Positions 22,991 through 35,068 of a stretch of 64,000 nucleotides of DNA are shown here, piece after piece. Source of the DNA: Isoetes taiwanensis (taxonomy: Eukaryota > Streptophyta > Lycopodiopsida > Isoetales > Isoetaceae). The notes beneath the pieces were generated by a model. It was not told the DNA's origin and did not search any database. It saw nothing but the letters and a program-made list of their open reading frames with translations. The position numbers and the translations under genes were made by a program. The stretch lies in the NCBI GenBank assembly GCA_021234155.1, contig JAJEKV010000080.1, forward strand, positions 4,133,953-4,197,952, read 5' to 3'. Within the stretch, counting starts at the first letter, position 1; each line of letters starts with the position of its first letter.

Positions 22991-24559
22991 TTAGTACAAA
23001 AAATATGATATGGACTATTATGGGTTTTGTAAAACCAGGAAGGACACATGGTTTTTTTTTTTACATTGTGGATTGTCGTCTAAGAAAACCACATACATAC
23101 TGGTTTTCATGCTAATTTTTTATACAAGTTCATTTTTTGGGGCCTTGTGCCACTTCTGCAAGTTTTCTTGCATCAACCCTAGGGTATCCCTGAACTTGTG
23201 TTCGGTTCTTATTTCGTTTAGTTCTCTAGACGATCGGTTGACAAGAACTTCATCATTGTCGTAAGTTCCCACTTACGGACCCCTTTCAAGATTCTACTTG
23301 CTCGAGCGCTCCTCGCATCACTAAAAACCGCGATTAGCGCGCACTTGCAAAGATTTGCATGGATAGCACCTATGTGGTCGGTCACCGCATCGGAGCAAAG
23401 ATCGAGGGTGCAATTTCGTCCAAATCGAACTTCGGGCAGTTCATCTTCCGGATGAATGTTCTCGAGAGCGTGGTATTATGCCGCCTTCTTCGGGCGGATG
23501 CACCGTGCAAACCGTCAATTGGTCTAGCCAGGCATCAGGTGTGAGGTTCAGCCATTAGGCTCGATATTTCTTATAAAGACAAAAAATTTTCCAAAGGAAA
23601 ACCCTTGCCCGCGTTGCTATGCCGGTCAGAACCGCCCACACCTTGGATCCTAGATCCCCCTCACTGACCACGACAGCTTGCTACTATGCAAAACCACTCA
23701 CACAGACTGGATCCTTCCAGAGAATTTTCCTTGGATGAATGGTTACCGTCTGGCCAAGCTTAGTCCGCTCCCCGGCAAGAATAACTGCCTTGGAGCCACA
23801 CCTACGACTTTGGAATCCAAATCCGAGCTCAAGGCCCAGCTCTTGAATCAATTAGCCAAGTCTTATAGCAGAATTGGCTCTCCTATTCTTCTGATCCAAA
23901 TTCGTGCCCTCAACTAATACTTCCTCCCAGCTTTATAATACAAGCTATGGAGTTAAGTATCAGTCCTATATGCCCAAAACCGGCCAGATTAAGTTTTTAT
24001 TTGATCCAAATCCCTTCTCTACAACTAACCCATCGATCTGGCAGCCGGATTCCTTCACGAATTGTCTCCTCCGATCAATATCGATTTCTATGACCCATCG
24101 TAATCCTTTGTCGCCATCGTGTCTCTTTAATGGTTTATTAAAACCATAGCTAACATATTTATCTTTCATGTTAATAACATTGGCCCCTAGTGCCTATACA
24201 AGTTACATTAACATTAATATAATAATGTTAACCATGCAACCATATAGGCCTTCTGCCTCGGCAAACTCTGCTAATATTTAGTAATATTAGTGCCCCATAG
24301 CGGACCATTACCCGCCGCTAGCCATTACTACCCTTATTCCGCTTCGCCGCCATAGCGGTTCTGGGTCAATATGGCCCATTAAATCACAACCGCGACAAGA
24401 ATCGTGACCAATAGTACCCGTGCTCATGAACGCCCATCAAGGGCCGATTTGCTATGCCCTTGGGAGCACTCAGAACAAATATTGTTTATATTGTTTATAT
24501 AGTACCATTAAAACCATGATAGTCTAATTAAAAACTATAAAATGTTTATTTGCAAGGTT
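22991..24559. other. Unassigned interval, less AT-rich in part
   Basis: Between about 23260 and 24430 the sequence is noticeably less AT-rich than its neighbours (for example GGACCATTACCCGCCGCTAG near 24302). Only short frames are present, and none matches a family that I know. It may be non-coding transposon DNA. I see no organelle gene in it. Confidence 0.3.
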
Positions 24560-25111
24560 GTTTCCCTCATATTAGTTTGTGGCACTTTTGTGTCAAACTT
24601 AGCCCTTTTTATGTCAAGATATCTATGTATTTCTACTTAACAATGTCACTACATTGACACTTTTTTGACACAATCACAAGATATAAGTGCCACAATCTAT
24701 AACAAAAAGTTGACGTAAAATTGCCATTATATATGATACTACAAAATGATGCAAAAGTTCTACAAAAGGTGACAAGAAACTATCACAAAATGTGCCACAA
24801 ATGCGTAACAAAATCGACCCAAAACTGTAGAACTGATGATGCTATAGTGGAAACAAACCTATTGCTACATTGACTTAAATTATGTCACAATCTTGTTGCA
24901 ATAAACGATGTAATCATCATTATAAAAGCTAACGAAAAAATTCCAAAATTTTGACCATAAGAATGACGTTGTTATTGACACAATTGTATTGACACAAGTT
25001 CTGACGCAATCAAATTACTTTGTGTCACTTTCAAGCTTCTGACACAAATCTGACAAACCTTAGAAGGTAATGACGCAGGGGTTGACGCAAAAACCCTATC
25101 GTCTTGTAGTG
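24560..25111. mobile_element. CACTA (EnSpm-type) transposon end
   Basis: The segment ends in CTTGTAGTG (25103-25111), the complement of the CACTACAAG terminus typical of plant CACTA elements. The preceding 500 bp are full of TGACACAA/TTGTGTCA and GTGTCAA phrases in both orientations, as expected for CACTA subterminal repeats. No transposase gene is seen next to it and the other end was not found, so this is a fragment or a non-autonomous copy. Confidence 0.6.
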
Positions 25112-25499
25112 GTGCTGCTAGTTAACAGCAACATTTTAGGTAGTATTCGTCACTTTTTGCTATATCATAAAAGACACAGAAACAATACCCATGGCATATG
25201 TAGTTGTTCGTATTATATGGCAATTTTATACGGACGCGTATAAAGTGGCGTGCAGGAGGCACCATGGCTGGAGTTGGGAGTTCACATGTTCAAGTCTCTA
25301 AAGTTCGGTGGTGCAAACATTTTTTTCCTTTTTGGTATTATATGGCATTTTTATACGGACGCATATAAAGTGGCGTGCAAGAGGTTTTTTGCCCCTTAAA
25401 ATTGAATTCTAAATCCCTTTTTCCCTGTTCGCTCTATTTTTTGCGAATCTTTGATTAGAAGCGTCTCTCCATGGGGCTTTTAGAAGGTTTAGCTAATTC
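25112..25499. repeat. Direct repeat, about 49 bp x2
   Basis: A unit starting GTATTATATGGCA and holding TTTATACGGACGC and ATAAAGTGGCGTGCA occurs at about 25211-25259 and 25336-25384, with few differences. The rest of the interval is non-coding. Confidence 0.7.
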
Positions 25500-26005
25500 A
25501 AGTGTTCCGTTATGGCCTCCCAGAGCGTGACCTCTTTCTGCCAAAACTGAACACACTCTCTCCTTTCTCCTTAACATTCCTATTCCCAATTACCCCTATT
25601 TTTTGCCTAGAGAAGCTACTTGGGCATACTATATAGGGCTTAGAAGAATTTTCTACGTTAGTACTCCCTATTAACTCTTTTGACCTAATGAGTTTGGACA
25701 TGGCCAGCGATATGATCTGGGCTACCAAGATTAGTGCTCTGATACCATTGTGACCCTTCCCGAATCTATACAATGCTCCCATCATATAAATACGAGAAAT
25801 TCCCCTCCATGATGACTCCATCGCCATGAAGATGCCCTCCGTCTGACTCGGACCACTTGTGATGGGCAAGTTATCCGAGTGAAGGATACGGCGGTGTCAT
25901 TCGTCCCACGTCTTCTATGGGTGTCCTATATAGCGGAAGCATACATACATGTTAGCACCTGGCAACAATACAAATAAATAATATACCACCACGAAGGGTG
26001 GTCCA
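25500..26005 (-). mobile_element. LTR retrotransposon fragment
   Basis: A fossil. On the minus strand the sequence TGGTATCAGAGCAC (about 25735-25748) matches the plant initiator-tRNA-Met primer site and directly follows what looks like an LTR end (…GGGTCACAA). The LTR body would lie at about 25750-26005 and contains a TATA-like stretch. Internal DNA would run towards 25500. No protein domain remains. The family cannot be told. Confidence 0.5.
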
Positions 26006-29000
26006 TCTGTCATCAATACAACATTACATAATAATAATAATAATAATACACATAGAAAATGCATCAAGAATGAAGGTTCTACCCCTCCAAGGGGGTCAAC
26101 TGACAGTCAGATTCTTTGGATAACAACAGACGGAATCATGACAATGGAGGGTCTGAAGGCTTAGCACAAGTTCGATTGATTTCAAGGAAATTTGTCTAGA
26201 TATGGATGCAGAACACGAGTTTTGTCTGTTGTCTCCCTTCTCCCCTTTACTCGATTTTATTTATCTATTATGTTTCCGCAAAACCCCTTTGGCACACGCT
26301 TTTTCCTGCAGAAATTTGAACCGAATTTATTGTCAAGAGCCAATCATATTACTCTGATTGTCTTTGAACCAATGTATCTTTGGCATATCTTACTACTGTT
26401 TGCTTCAGCTTTAAATAAAGGAATTTATACTAGAGTACTTCCAGCCATGTACTATATTCTTGTTAGTCTCTATAGCAGTATATATACTTTAGCTAGAGGT
26501 GCGAGGAAGGTCAAATGGATGTGCCCCTAGATCTACAATTTCATTTGTCTAATGCACACTAAGCACAGAGAATTTTGAAATAAAAGATCAATCATACAGT
26601 TATAATGCTGAATCTCGTAGAATGTGATATAGTATGGTCTTATGCCCTCATGTTTGCATTTCTTTGATCCATGTTGAGCATATATTAGCATCCAATAGTC
26701 CAACAGCTGTTCTAGCTCTTGAATATGCTACATGCCTATTCCATACTTCTAGGCTTTGCATATCTGTCAACAAGTGTGTTCCATAGAGTAGCATCTAAGG
26801 TTCTCCCCATCTTGAATAATATGATGGATGTAGAAGGAGATTATCTTTAAAGGCCATGTTGATCCAGATTTAGGGCACCTGCCTATATGCCCTACCTTGG
26901 GTAACATGAAAAAGATATGGCAGTTTGGAGCCAAATTTCATGGCATTCCAGAAGTCTATGTGAGGCAATCCATAGCAGCATGTGAATGTAATGCCCTTCA
27001 CGTGAATCCCATCTGTAGAGAAAGCCTATTCGACCGTGAAGAGAAAGTTCCATGTGACTTAGTAGAGAGCCGTGTAGAGCAGTTATAAGTGGAGCACAGA
27101 GTGAGATTGCTTCGACGTCATATTAGGACCCATGGAGATGGCACAACATGTGTAGATTACATTTGCCATCGAGTGGGAGACGCATGAAGGCATGGCATAC
27201 GAGACGGAAGACAGACAAGAAGAAGCTTCGAAACTAGATGTGGATTTTGCCTTCATACAATGATGCCAAGCAACAATAGCAAAGATGGTTTTGCCAGCAT
27301 ATACATACGTGAAGGGCATGATGGCCACAATCCATTGCCTGAAAATGATGAATGGTCTCGTCCCTTACATCCTTCTATTGCAGGAGGCAACAAACATGCT
27401 ACTAGACACAAGAGACTTCCAGGCTGTATGGAGTAATATGACGGAGAGGGGAAAAGAGATGTGTAGTACCATGAGACCTATTGAAAAAGGCACATGAGGA
27501 CACGAGGTCGGGATGACAGCGATACAACTTGCAAGGGCTGCAGTGGCAAATGAGGAGGAGCTCCAGCAAATTATCCAAGAGGTCTGACGAAATGTCAGAC
27601 TGTTAGGTTCCGTAAATAACCCTACGCCCGTGAAGTTTAAAGGCTCATATGCACAGTCACAGGTTGCTGCTCGTGCACCCCTTTTTCAAGCTAGGCAACC
27701 AGGTCCACTGTGACAACAACTACCCTTGCAAACTGGCAGTAGGCCAAGGGGTGGGTCTAGTGCACGCGTCCAATTTCCAAACCATGAAGGGTTATGATGG
27801 CTTATGGTAGTGCTGTTTATGTTTTACCTATGAGGTACTCTATGTGTGATGACAAATATTTAATGTAATAGTAACGTCAACGGAATGTAAAGCTAATATT
27901 ATTTAATAACAAAAATACCAAAATGTGTCTTGTGAGGCACAAAGCCATATCAGTCAGACATCAAAAACCTAGTGTAAACCTAGTGTAAATGTGGGCACTG
28001 TAACATCACTGAGTCCTGCGTCTGCTATGACGAAGACACAATGCGTACTATAAAGCAATCACACAAGAAAGCACTTGTCGCTCCTTTGGAACCACGACGT
28101 TAGTCTGGAACCAATCTTCTCCAACCTAGCGAGCAAAATATATGACAATGTTAAACACATCATTCTTAAACTAAATTGGACGGTTATTCATTCTATCTGG
28201 AGCGCTCTGCCACTTGCATCTCGACGGGGACCTGATAAGAAGAGAGCATCCTCCAACATCCGCATCAACAAAGCCACGTGCACACCACAAGGAGATCTTA
28301 GGCTCCAACTTATTTTCTTACACTGGCCACTAACCACTGGAACATGCCGAATATGGCTGGCATTGCATTGGGGTTCTCAAAAAGGGGTGACCCAAATTTC
28401 TATTCATGAATCGAAATTTTTGAGCTCTGTCATCTCTATTTGAGCGCCACAGACTGCAATTGCAGCTAATGTACATGTGAATTTGCCCCTTCAATGATTA
28501 TTTCACTGGTACGATTTTGCAGGAACTCATTCAGATTCGCTTTCAGCATCATTTCTCCCTGCCTTTAACATTAAGTAAACGTTTTAAGCCCTTTACAAAC
28601 CAAAGTCTTGTCAACAACTGAATAGCCCCAAATCGGAACAGCCCAAAAAATGGGCTTCAACATGCATTCGCATTTTTTGGGATACTTTACCAATCGTGCT
28701 AAACAACATACTGGCCAATTCATGATGGGGAAGTAACCTTAACATTGCCTCTAATTCATTTCACCTCTGCATCATAAGCGCGAGCTATTTTGTGCTTACG
28801 ATTCGGAAGGTTTCCCCTGTTTCTAGCCTCTGTGGCATCAGCTCATAGTTTTGTTTAAATTTGGATGCCTGGTTAACTCCATTGATGCAACATTTTGGGG
28901 TCGAATATGATTGAGAAACACAGCCTGAGCATGCATAAGAAAGGGTGTCATGCTACAGCAGATACGAAAGCGCCCAAAATGTAGTCCATCTTTAGTGCAA

Positions 29001-30033
29001 ATCCTTTCTTCCCTGAAAGTTTTAAAGTGAAGTTGTGTATATCTCCCTCGCATTTTGCCAAGCGTATTTGAAGAAAGTAATAAAGTCATTGCTGCAAAAG
29101 CTTCACCATGCATTCGTATTTTTTTTGGCATGTTCAAGCCGTTACCAATAGCCTCATGTTAATCCAAAGCCCTTCTAGCCTAATTTCAACCTGATTGGTA
29201 ATTGGAACTGTTTCAGAAGTCAACTGTGTTATAGAACACATTTGCACAGCAAAGGATAAACCGATAGGCAAGGCTCTGAGAAACCGTGCACAGCGAAGCA
29301 TGCCAGACATGGCTGAAACATCCGACAAACAACAGCTGACAAAAATAGAGCAAGAATCACAGCCACAGTCATGGCCCTGGTAGCGGTGCCGTAGGAATCA
29401 ATCCCAGGCGTTGTATGCATCCCTTTTCTTTTTGTTTTGTTCCTTTTTCTACCTATTGTTTCCCCACGAAACACAAAATATCCTAACTTTATACGTGTCA
29501 ATATGTACTTCAAAAGGCATCTTGCCAATAAGAATTACATAAGTTAGATGATCCTCTTAGTGGCCAGGAGTAGTACATGGCTATAGCAAATCAAAGATGC
29601 TTTTGGTCTTGTGGCCCAAAAATTATAGCTGCAATAAACCCTTAGAACTTTCAGAATACTAAAAGTCTGTTTTGTGATTAGAGCAATCAGGTAATGTGTA
29701 GATACTGGTAATAGCTCAAGTCCATTTTGGGAATAGCTCAGATCATGGCACATTACAGTGTATTCTGCAATTGAATGAAAATCTATGCTATACAAGAGCC
29801 AACCATTGACAGATTATATCACAAGGCAAGGGAACATTTATCGATTATTATATTCTGATATTAATGCTCGTATACAACTCCCGAAACATTGACAGCTTAT
29901 ATCACATTCGGAGGACTCTGATGGTTTCTCTAATATTCCTGAAATCTTCTGAATCTTGAATTGAACTAGTGTTGTATGACTTGTTGACAGCCAACCAAAG
30001 TCAGCAGTGTTAAAGACCAATGAAAATAATGTC
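26006..30033. other. Long interval with only unassigned ORFs
   Basis: Contains an (AAT)n microsatellite at about 26030-26048. ORFs at 26192-26530, 26897-27088, 27285-27497 and 28075-28443 (plus) and 28838-29137 (minus) have no family match that I recognise, and their composition does not clearly favour coding. The last few hundred bases are probably the 3' untranslated region and downstream flank of the CDKG gene. Confidence 0.35.
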
Positions 30034-32927
30034 TCAACCAAAAAGACCTCCTGTCCCAAGATCGCTGCCTTGGCGGAGTTCACGCTTTCTCTGTTCTTCT
30101 AAAGGATCCGGACTTTTCATCAGCCTTTTCAAGCGCCTGAGGAAGACAAGAAATATTAATTAGCTTCTAAGACAATCAAATGAAGGAAACGTGGGTAGGA
30201 ATTTCCATAAAGGTAGAAGCACAAAGCACATTCAGAAAGGCTTACCGGTCATGGTCATTACGAACAGGGAAGGTTGGCATGAGTTCCTTCATTTTTGGTA
30301 GAGGCACCTCTTGGAACCAATTGTGCTGCAGAGCTTCTTCTGCAGTGATCCGCTGCAAGTTCCAATCGAGTTTGTTAGCCAGAAAATAGGTGTACCCATA
30401 TCCACTCGAAATACATGTGGCTTGTTTAAGAATACTTAGACTTGGTCTCACCTTTAAAGGATCATAGGTTAAGAGCCGGTTAAGAAGGTCCATGCCATTT
30501 TCAGAAAGCAGAGGTCGCCCAAAGAATGATGTAGATCGAAATTTTTCTCTTAACTTATTGTACCTACAACGAAAGAAGAACATAGTAAGGAATAATGTTA
30601 TTAATAACATCTGACAAAATAAACTGATTTAATGATGTACCTCCAGGATCCACCCAAGTTTGATTCCTGGAGTAAAGGTCTCTATTCTATAATTGTGGAT
30701 AAGTAATCCAAGATAGGAGTTTACTACTCCAAAAACCCCACTTGTGTGGTCCTTGAGATCCATAAAACAAATGAAAAAAAGAAAAACTGAGCTCTTACGG
30801 ATGGTTCTTGAAGTTGCATTTTTTAACTGCAGGCAGATTAACATAATCAGGCCATATCTTCTCATTGGGAGTTCCCAAGGTCCTGAAGATCTGGAAAAAC
30901 ACCACATTTTTTGGTCATGTTCCTGCCACGTACCAGTTTAAAGCAGATAAAATATAAATGTATACTCACCTTGTCAATCTGTTCTATTTCTGATTTTCCA
31001 TTGAAAAGAGGCTCCTTTGCTAAAAGTTCTGCCATGATACAGCCTAAGGACCACATATCGATTGCAGTAGAATATTTCCTTGCTCCAAGGAGCAGCTCAG
31101 GTGCCCTGTCATTGAGCAGATCATAAATTAAAAAATAGCAGAAAGAGAAAGGAAAGTTTTCCCGTTCAAGATAAAAGATATCATACCTATACCAAAGTGT
31201 AACAACTGTCTTAGTGTAGGTCTTGAGAGGGCTACCATACTGACGAGCCAAACCAAAATCACAAATTTTCAACTCTCCTCTATTATTCAAAAGCAGGTTG
31301 GAAGTCTTCAGATCTCTGCAGATTCAATCATAAAAGTCAATAGGTGATAGTTTGAAAAGACATTGAAAAAGTGTTTTTACCTGTGAAGAACCCAATTATC
31401 ATGAAGATATTTCACACCATTAAAGAGCTGAAGCATTAGACATTTTACTTCGCTTTGGCTAAAAGGCTGCTTCATACTTTCCATCAGCCCCTTTAAATCA
31501 TGTTCCATATACTCCATAACCATGAAAATGCTATCCAAACTGTTACCTACCACAACTTCTTTCACATCCACCACTGAAGGGTGATGAAAGGAAAGAAGCA
31601 CATTAATTTCCCTCAAAGATGTCATGGGAAACCCATCCCTTTCCCTCTCCATCTTCACCTTCTTCAATGCCACAATTTCACCAGTTCTTTTATCTCGTGC
31701 CCGATAAACTACACCATACGTGCCCTCGTCAATCTTATTCAAGCGCTCAAACGCATCAACACTTCTACAGCCTCTCAGCATATCAATAGCTCGTTGTTGA
31801 GGTTGAGGAGGTGTAAACGGTCCTTCTTCACTTTCAGGATCTAATTCAGGCTGTTCCTCTTCCTCATCAGCTTGTCCCTCATCCTCGTCCTCGTCAAGCT
31901 CCATAAGCTCTCTCTTATTCAGGTCTTCTTCATACTCCTCATCTGCAACATTGTTGTTCTGGCCTTCTTGTATTTCCCTGTCATCATCCGCCCCTGGCTT
32001 TATCTCCTCTTCTTCGACAGTCTCGCTCTCTTTTACATACTCACCAGGTTCAGGGGATGTGCTCCTTTGACTGCCTTCCTGTGATTCACTGCCTGAAGGT
32101 GTAACCATGTCCCCACCATCTGTGCTCACAGACTGCTGAACACTAGGTATTGACTTTGCAGGTGAAGGCGAGGGTGAGTGAGCTTCCTCTGCCCATCTTG
32201 ATGCTGCTATAGTTGGAGGCAGCTCCTGTTCCCCCTCAACAGCTTCTACATCTACCGTAGGTGGAGGTATTTTAGCTCGCTCTTCTCTTTCCAATCTCTC
32301 CAGTTGTTGAGGGGAATTTGAAATTTGCCCAGCGGAGGAAGCCCGTGAAGCCATAAGATGGGATTCAGAAGGGGATGCCTTGCTTGGCTTAGCACCATCT
32401 GGATACCGTTGTTTAGAAACAAATTTAGAGGATTCTGGAACTTTCGATGGCTTATGACGTGCTTGTTTATCATCAAGATCCCACACGATTGGAGAATATT
32501 TCCTTTTCTTCTTGTGCACAGGACTCAAGTCACCATCTTCTGACTTGCTACCACTAGAAAGCTCTCCCGGTTCCTTATCCTTGCCAAATTTTGCAGCCCC
32601 AATTGCATCTTGACTATGTCCTCCACTACTCTGGCTTGGCGAATACGACGTGATACTCATTGCAGAATCTGGTCTAGAAGGAACATTTTCTTCATCCTGA
32701 TATCGTATTGAGGTTCTAAGGGGTCCATTGCTGGCCATATCCCTCTCATCCCCCTCCCTGCTCCCTCTGTCTCGAAACCTATCCCTCTCCCTATCCCTAT
32801 CCCTGCTTTTTTCCCTACTACCATGGTTGTGTTCTCGTTCCTGGTCCCAGCCATTATCACGACGATCCCTTTCAGAAGTAAAATTTGGAGCTGAAGAACG
32901 AGAGGATGCATGCCGACCAGGAGCCAT
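30034..32927 (-). CDS. CDKG2: Cyclin-dependent kinase, CDKG / CDK11 (PITSLRE) type
   Basis: Seven coding exons on the minus strand with clean GT-AG junctions: 32927-31381, 31315-31187, 31105-30970, 30890-30799, 30563-30452, 30352-30246 and 30136-30034, giving about 741 residues. The first half is a disordered region rich in RD/RE/SR dipeptides and then acidic stretches ([20 protein letters not shown]). The kinase domain starts near residue 390. It has [14 protein letters not shown] (Gly loop), [22 protein letters not shown] (Lys and the PITSLRE-equivalent helix, here split by residue numbers 422 and 434-440), [40 protein letters not shown] and [13 protein letters not shown]. All catalytic residues are present. 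CDKG kinases partner with L-type cyclins and act in the nucleus in splicing and meiosis. The assignment to the CDKG2 branch rests on length and the PMTSLRE form. Confidence 0.95.
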
Positions 32928-33330
32928 AGCTACAGGTGAGGATTTTCAGCTGTGACAACTAACCCTAAAACTTTTGCAATTTGTACATGGAGAGAGAATT
33001 GGTAAGGCAGGCTCTATCGTACCTCTGATACCTGAACTCCGAAGCCTCGAGAACCCCTTTCCGCCATATAGTCTTTCAGAATAGTCGGAATTCTCACAGG
33101 CTGCGTTGCCTTTGTTGTTCTTTTCTACGGCAGCCCATCTCCTCTACGTGGCGGTCAATTTTTTGGGTTGCCCGACGAGGGAAATAAAATGGGGCTGAAA
33201 TTGTAAGCCGAGAATAAAATATTTCAAAAAATAGGTTGGGTATTTGGCTTGTATAATATAAATTTTTCAGGGAAAAAAAATCAAAGTGTCCACTTGCGTT
33301 TGTGCAAACGTGCTAAAAAACTAGCAAGAC
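32928..33330 (-). promoter_or_regulatory. 5' flank of the CDKG gene
   Basis: Upstream of the CDKG start codon. It contains C/T-rich and GAGA-like stretches and probably the 5' leader (the complement of CTCTCTCCATGTAC near 32983). No TATA box is obvious. Leader and promoter are assigned by position only. Confidence 0.35.
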
Positions 33331-33697
33331 ACACACAAGAAGACTTTAGCAAGGTAAGACTTGTTAGGTTTTATTTAGGCTTAGTTTTTTGGAGAACAAA
33401 TAATGCTAAGATTAATTTGCTTTAGAAGAAAATGGCTTGGTATTACTAGATTGCGATTAGTGTTTAATTTTTTCCCTTTGTATTTCAGTTGAAGCATGGT
33501 TTTGCTATGCATAGATAGGTGATAGCGTTTAAAAGGAGCTAAGTATGATCTATTTTATGGAATGGTTGTCAAAAATCGTATTCTTTTGATGGCACAAATT
33601 ACAATGCTATTTTGACATATTAGATTTTTCACCTTCACAGAGGGAACTAGTATTTCTTGGACTTGCTATGAGTTGAGTTGAGGTTGTTATAGCCATG

Positions 33698-33930
33698 TTA
33701 GATGACTTGGTGCTTTTGAATTAGATTTTTTTCTATTGTCTGTGCTTCCGTTTGCGAGGTTGTGGTATAGAGGATGCCGATCTCGAAGTAGTAGTCGAAA
33801 GGTTTATATTTGCAGACATCTGGGGCCATTTTCTTGTTTGGATTTGTTTTGTGTTGGTAAATCCTTTGCTTTAAGTTTCTCGTTTGACCTATATATTTCT
33901 TCATAGTTGATCTGCACATTATTGAATATA
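33698..33930 (-). pseudogene. GIY-YIG endonuclease domain
   Basis: The minus-strand frame reads KKYIGQTRNLKQRIYQHKT, then PFDYYFEIGIL and EKNLIQKHQ. This is the second half of the GIY-YIG signature, the arginine of helix 1 and the catalytic glutamate. The GIY strand itself is not clear upstream. It follows the helicase on the same strand, about 450 bp downstream. GIY-YIG nucleases are known in Penelope elements, homing endonucleases and repair enzymes. A relative lies at 62049-62255. Confidence 0.6.
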
Positions 33931-34359
33931 TTGTGATATGTTTGTGTTCTTTTTGGATTGTACCTAATTGAACATTTAGAATTTTGTTTTAGTTGTTTAT
34001 TAAACAATATCATTTGCAACTATGACACATGAAAATGGATTGAGACTAGAAACTATGTGTTCGAATAGAAAATTGACAAACATATAAGTGTTCAAGATTT
34101 TTTCGTAGATGATTTTAAGAATTTCAATGTAAACATGGTGGTGTGATATTTTCATCTCGATTCTTAGAAACCTACATGAAAAAACTTGGAGGTCTTAGTA
34201 ATTTTTTTTTTTTTTTTTTTTAATACAGTGATAGAGCTTTATGTTATACTTTATTAATGCTTGGTTTTACCTGAGGGTTCGGGATTGGGGAAGAAGTAAG
34301 TTGCGGTCAACTATTTTTCCTCTCAATACATGGATTAGTTCTTCATTAGTTGGCTCCCT

Positions 34360-35060
34360 CACTCATATGATATCGAGGAATGTACCGTAGTCTTTGACTT
34401 TGTCTGATGAGTGTCGAACAGAATGCTGCAGGTGGTATTTTTGTGCTTGTTGGTGGTGGATGGAGGATGACAAGGGACATATGTGGCAGATTTCATTTTC
34501 TTGCCTTCTATGGTGGCATATTGGAGGCAATTGGGCATGGTCTCCAAACAGCAGTAGACATTTCTTTTGAAGGAGTTGGTCAATAGACCAGGTGGTTGTC
34601 TCGGAGATTTGTCTTAGTATCATGTGCAATGACAAGGCGGTGAGCATTGACATCTCATCAATTATTAGCACATCAAACATCTTGAGTTGTTGATACTTGA
34701 TACCTGTTTTTGAAATTGTTTGTGGCCATTGACTTCTTGCAGGTAATGCAAATTGATAGTGAACTGTTATTGCACCTGTACATATCCTACAAACTGCTAT
34801 CCCTGTGGTGGTTGTTACTAGAAAGAGCTTTTTCGTAATGTTTGAGTAACTGCTTGATTAAGAAAGTTTTTCCACTTTCTGGGGTTCCATAAATAACGTA
34901 CATTCCTTTTGGGCAATTTGACAGTGCAGAGAATATTATTTCTTGGTCCGGCTTCAAGGTTCCTTGGGATATTTCAATGTTGCTGCTTGGAATGGATGTT
35001 TGTGCTTGAGTTGGTTTTTTCTCTGCATTTGATGCGTCTATGGTGAACTCGTAGATTGGA
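34360..35060 (-). pseudogene. Pif1-family helicase of the Helitron
   Basis: Walker A reads KGMYVIYGTPESGKTFLIKQ (about 34912-34853), Walker B reads VLIIDEMSML (near 34670-34640), and motif III reads LLLFGDHAQLPPICH (near 34555-34510). These are the marks of Helitron-encoded Pif1/RecD-like 5'-3' DNA helicases. The C-terminal helicase motifs are not found in one frame, so the domain is partial or disrupted. Confidence 0.7.
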
Positions 35061-35068
35061 TGTAATTT

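Noticed and set aside
22991-24559. Organelle DNA insertion
   Set aside because: The base composition differs from the flanks, but no plastid or mitochondrial gene, tRNA or rRNA is recognisable.
26897-27497. hAT-like transposase remains
   Set aside because: A loose resemblance in one short frame (TERGKEM) is too weak. No RW or DDE motif is present.
31581-32543. Plus-strand ORFs opposite the CDKG gene
   Set aside because: Mirror frames of a long coding exon, with no independent support.
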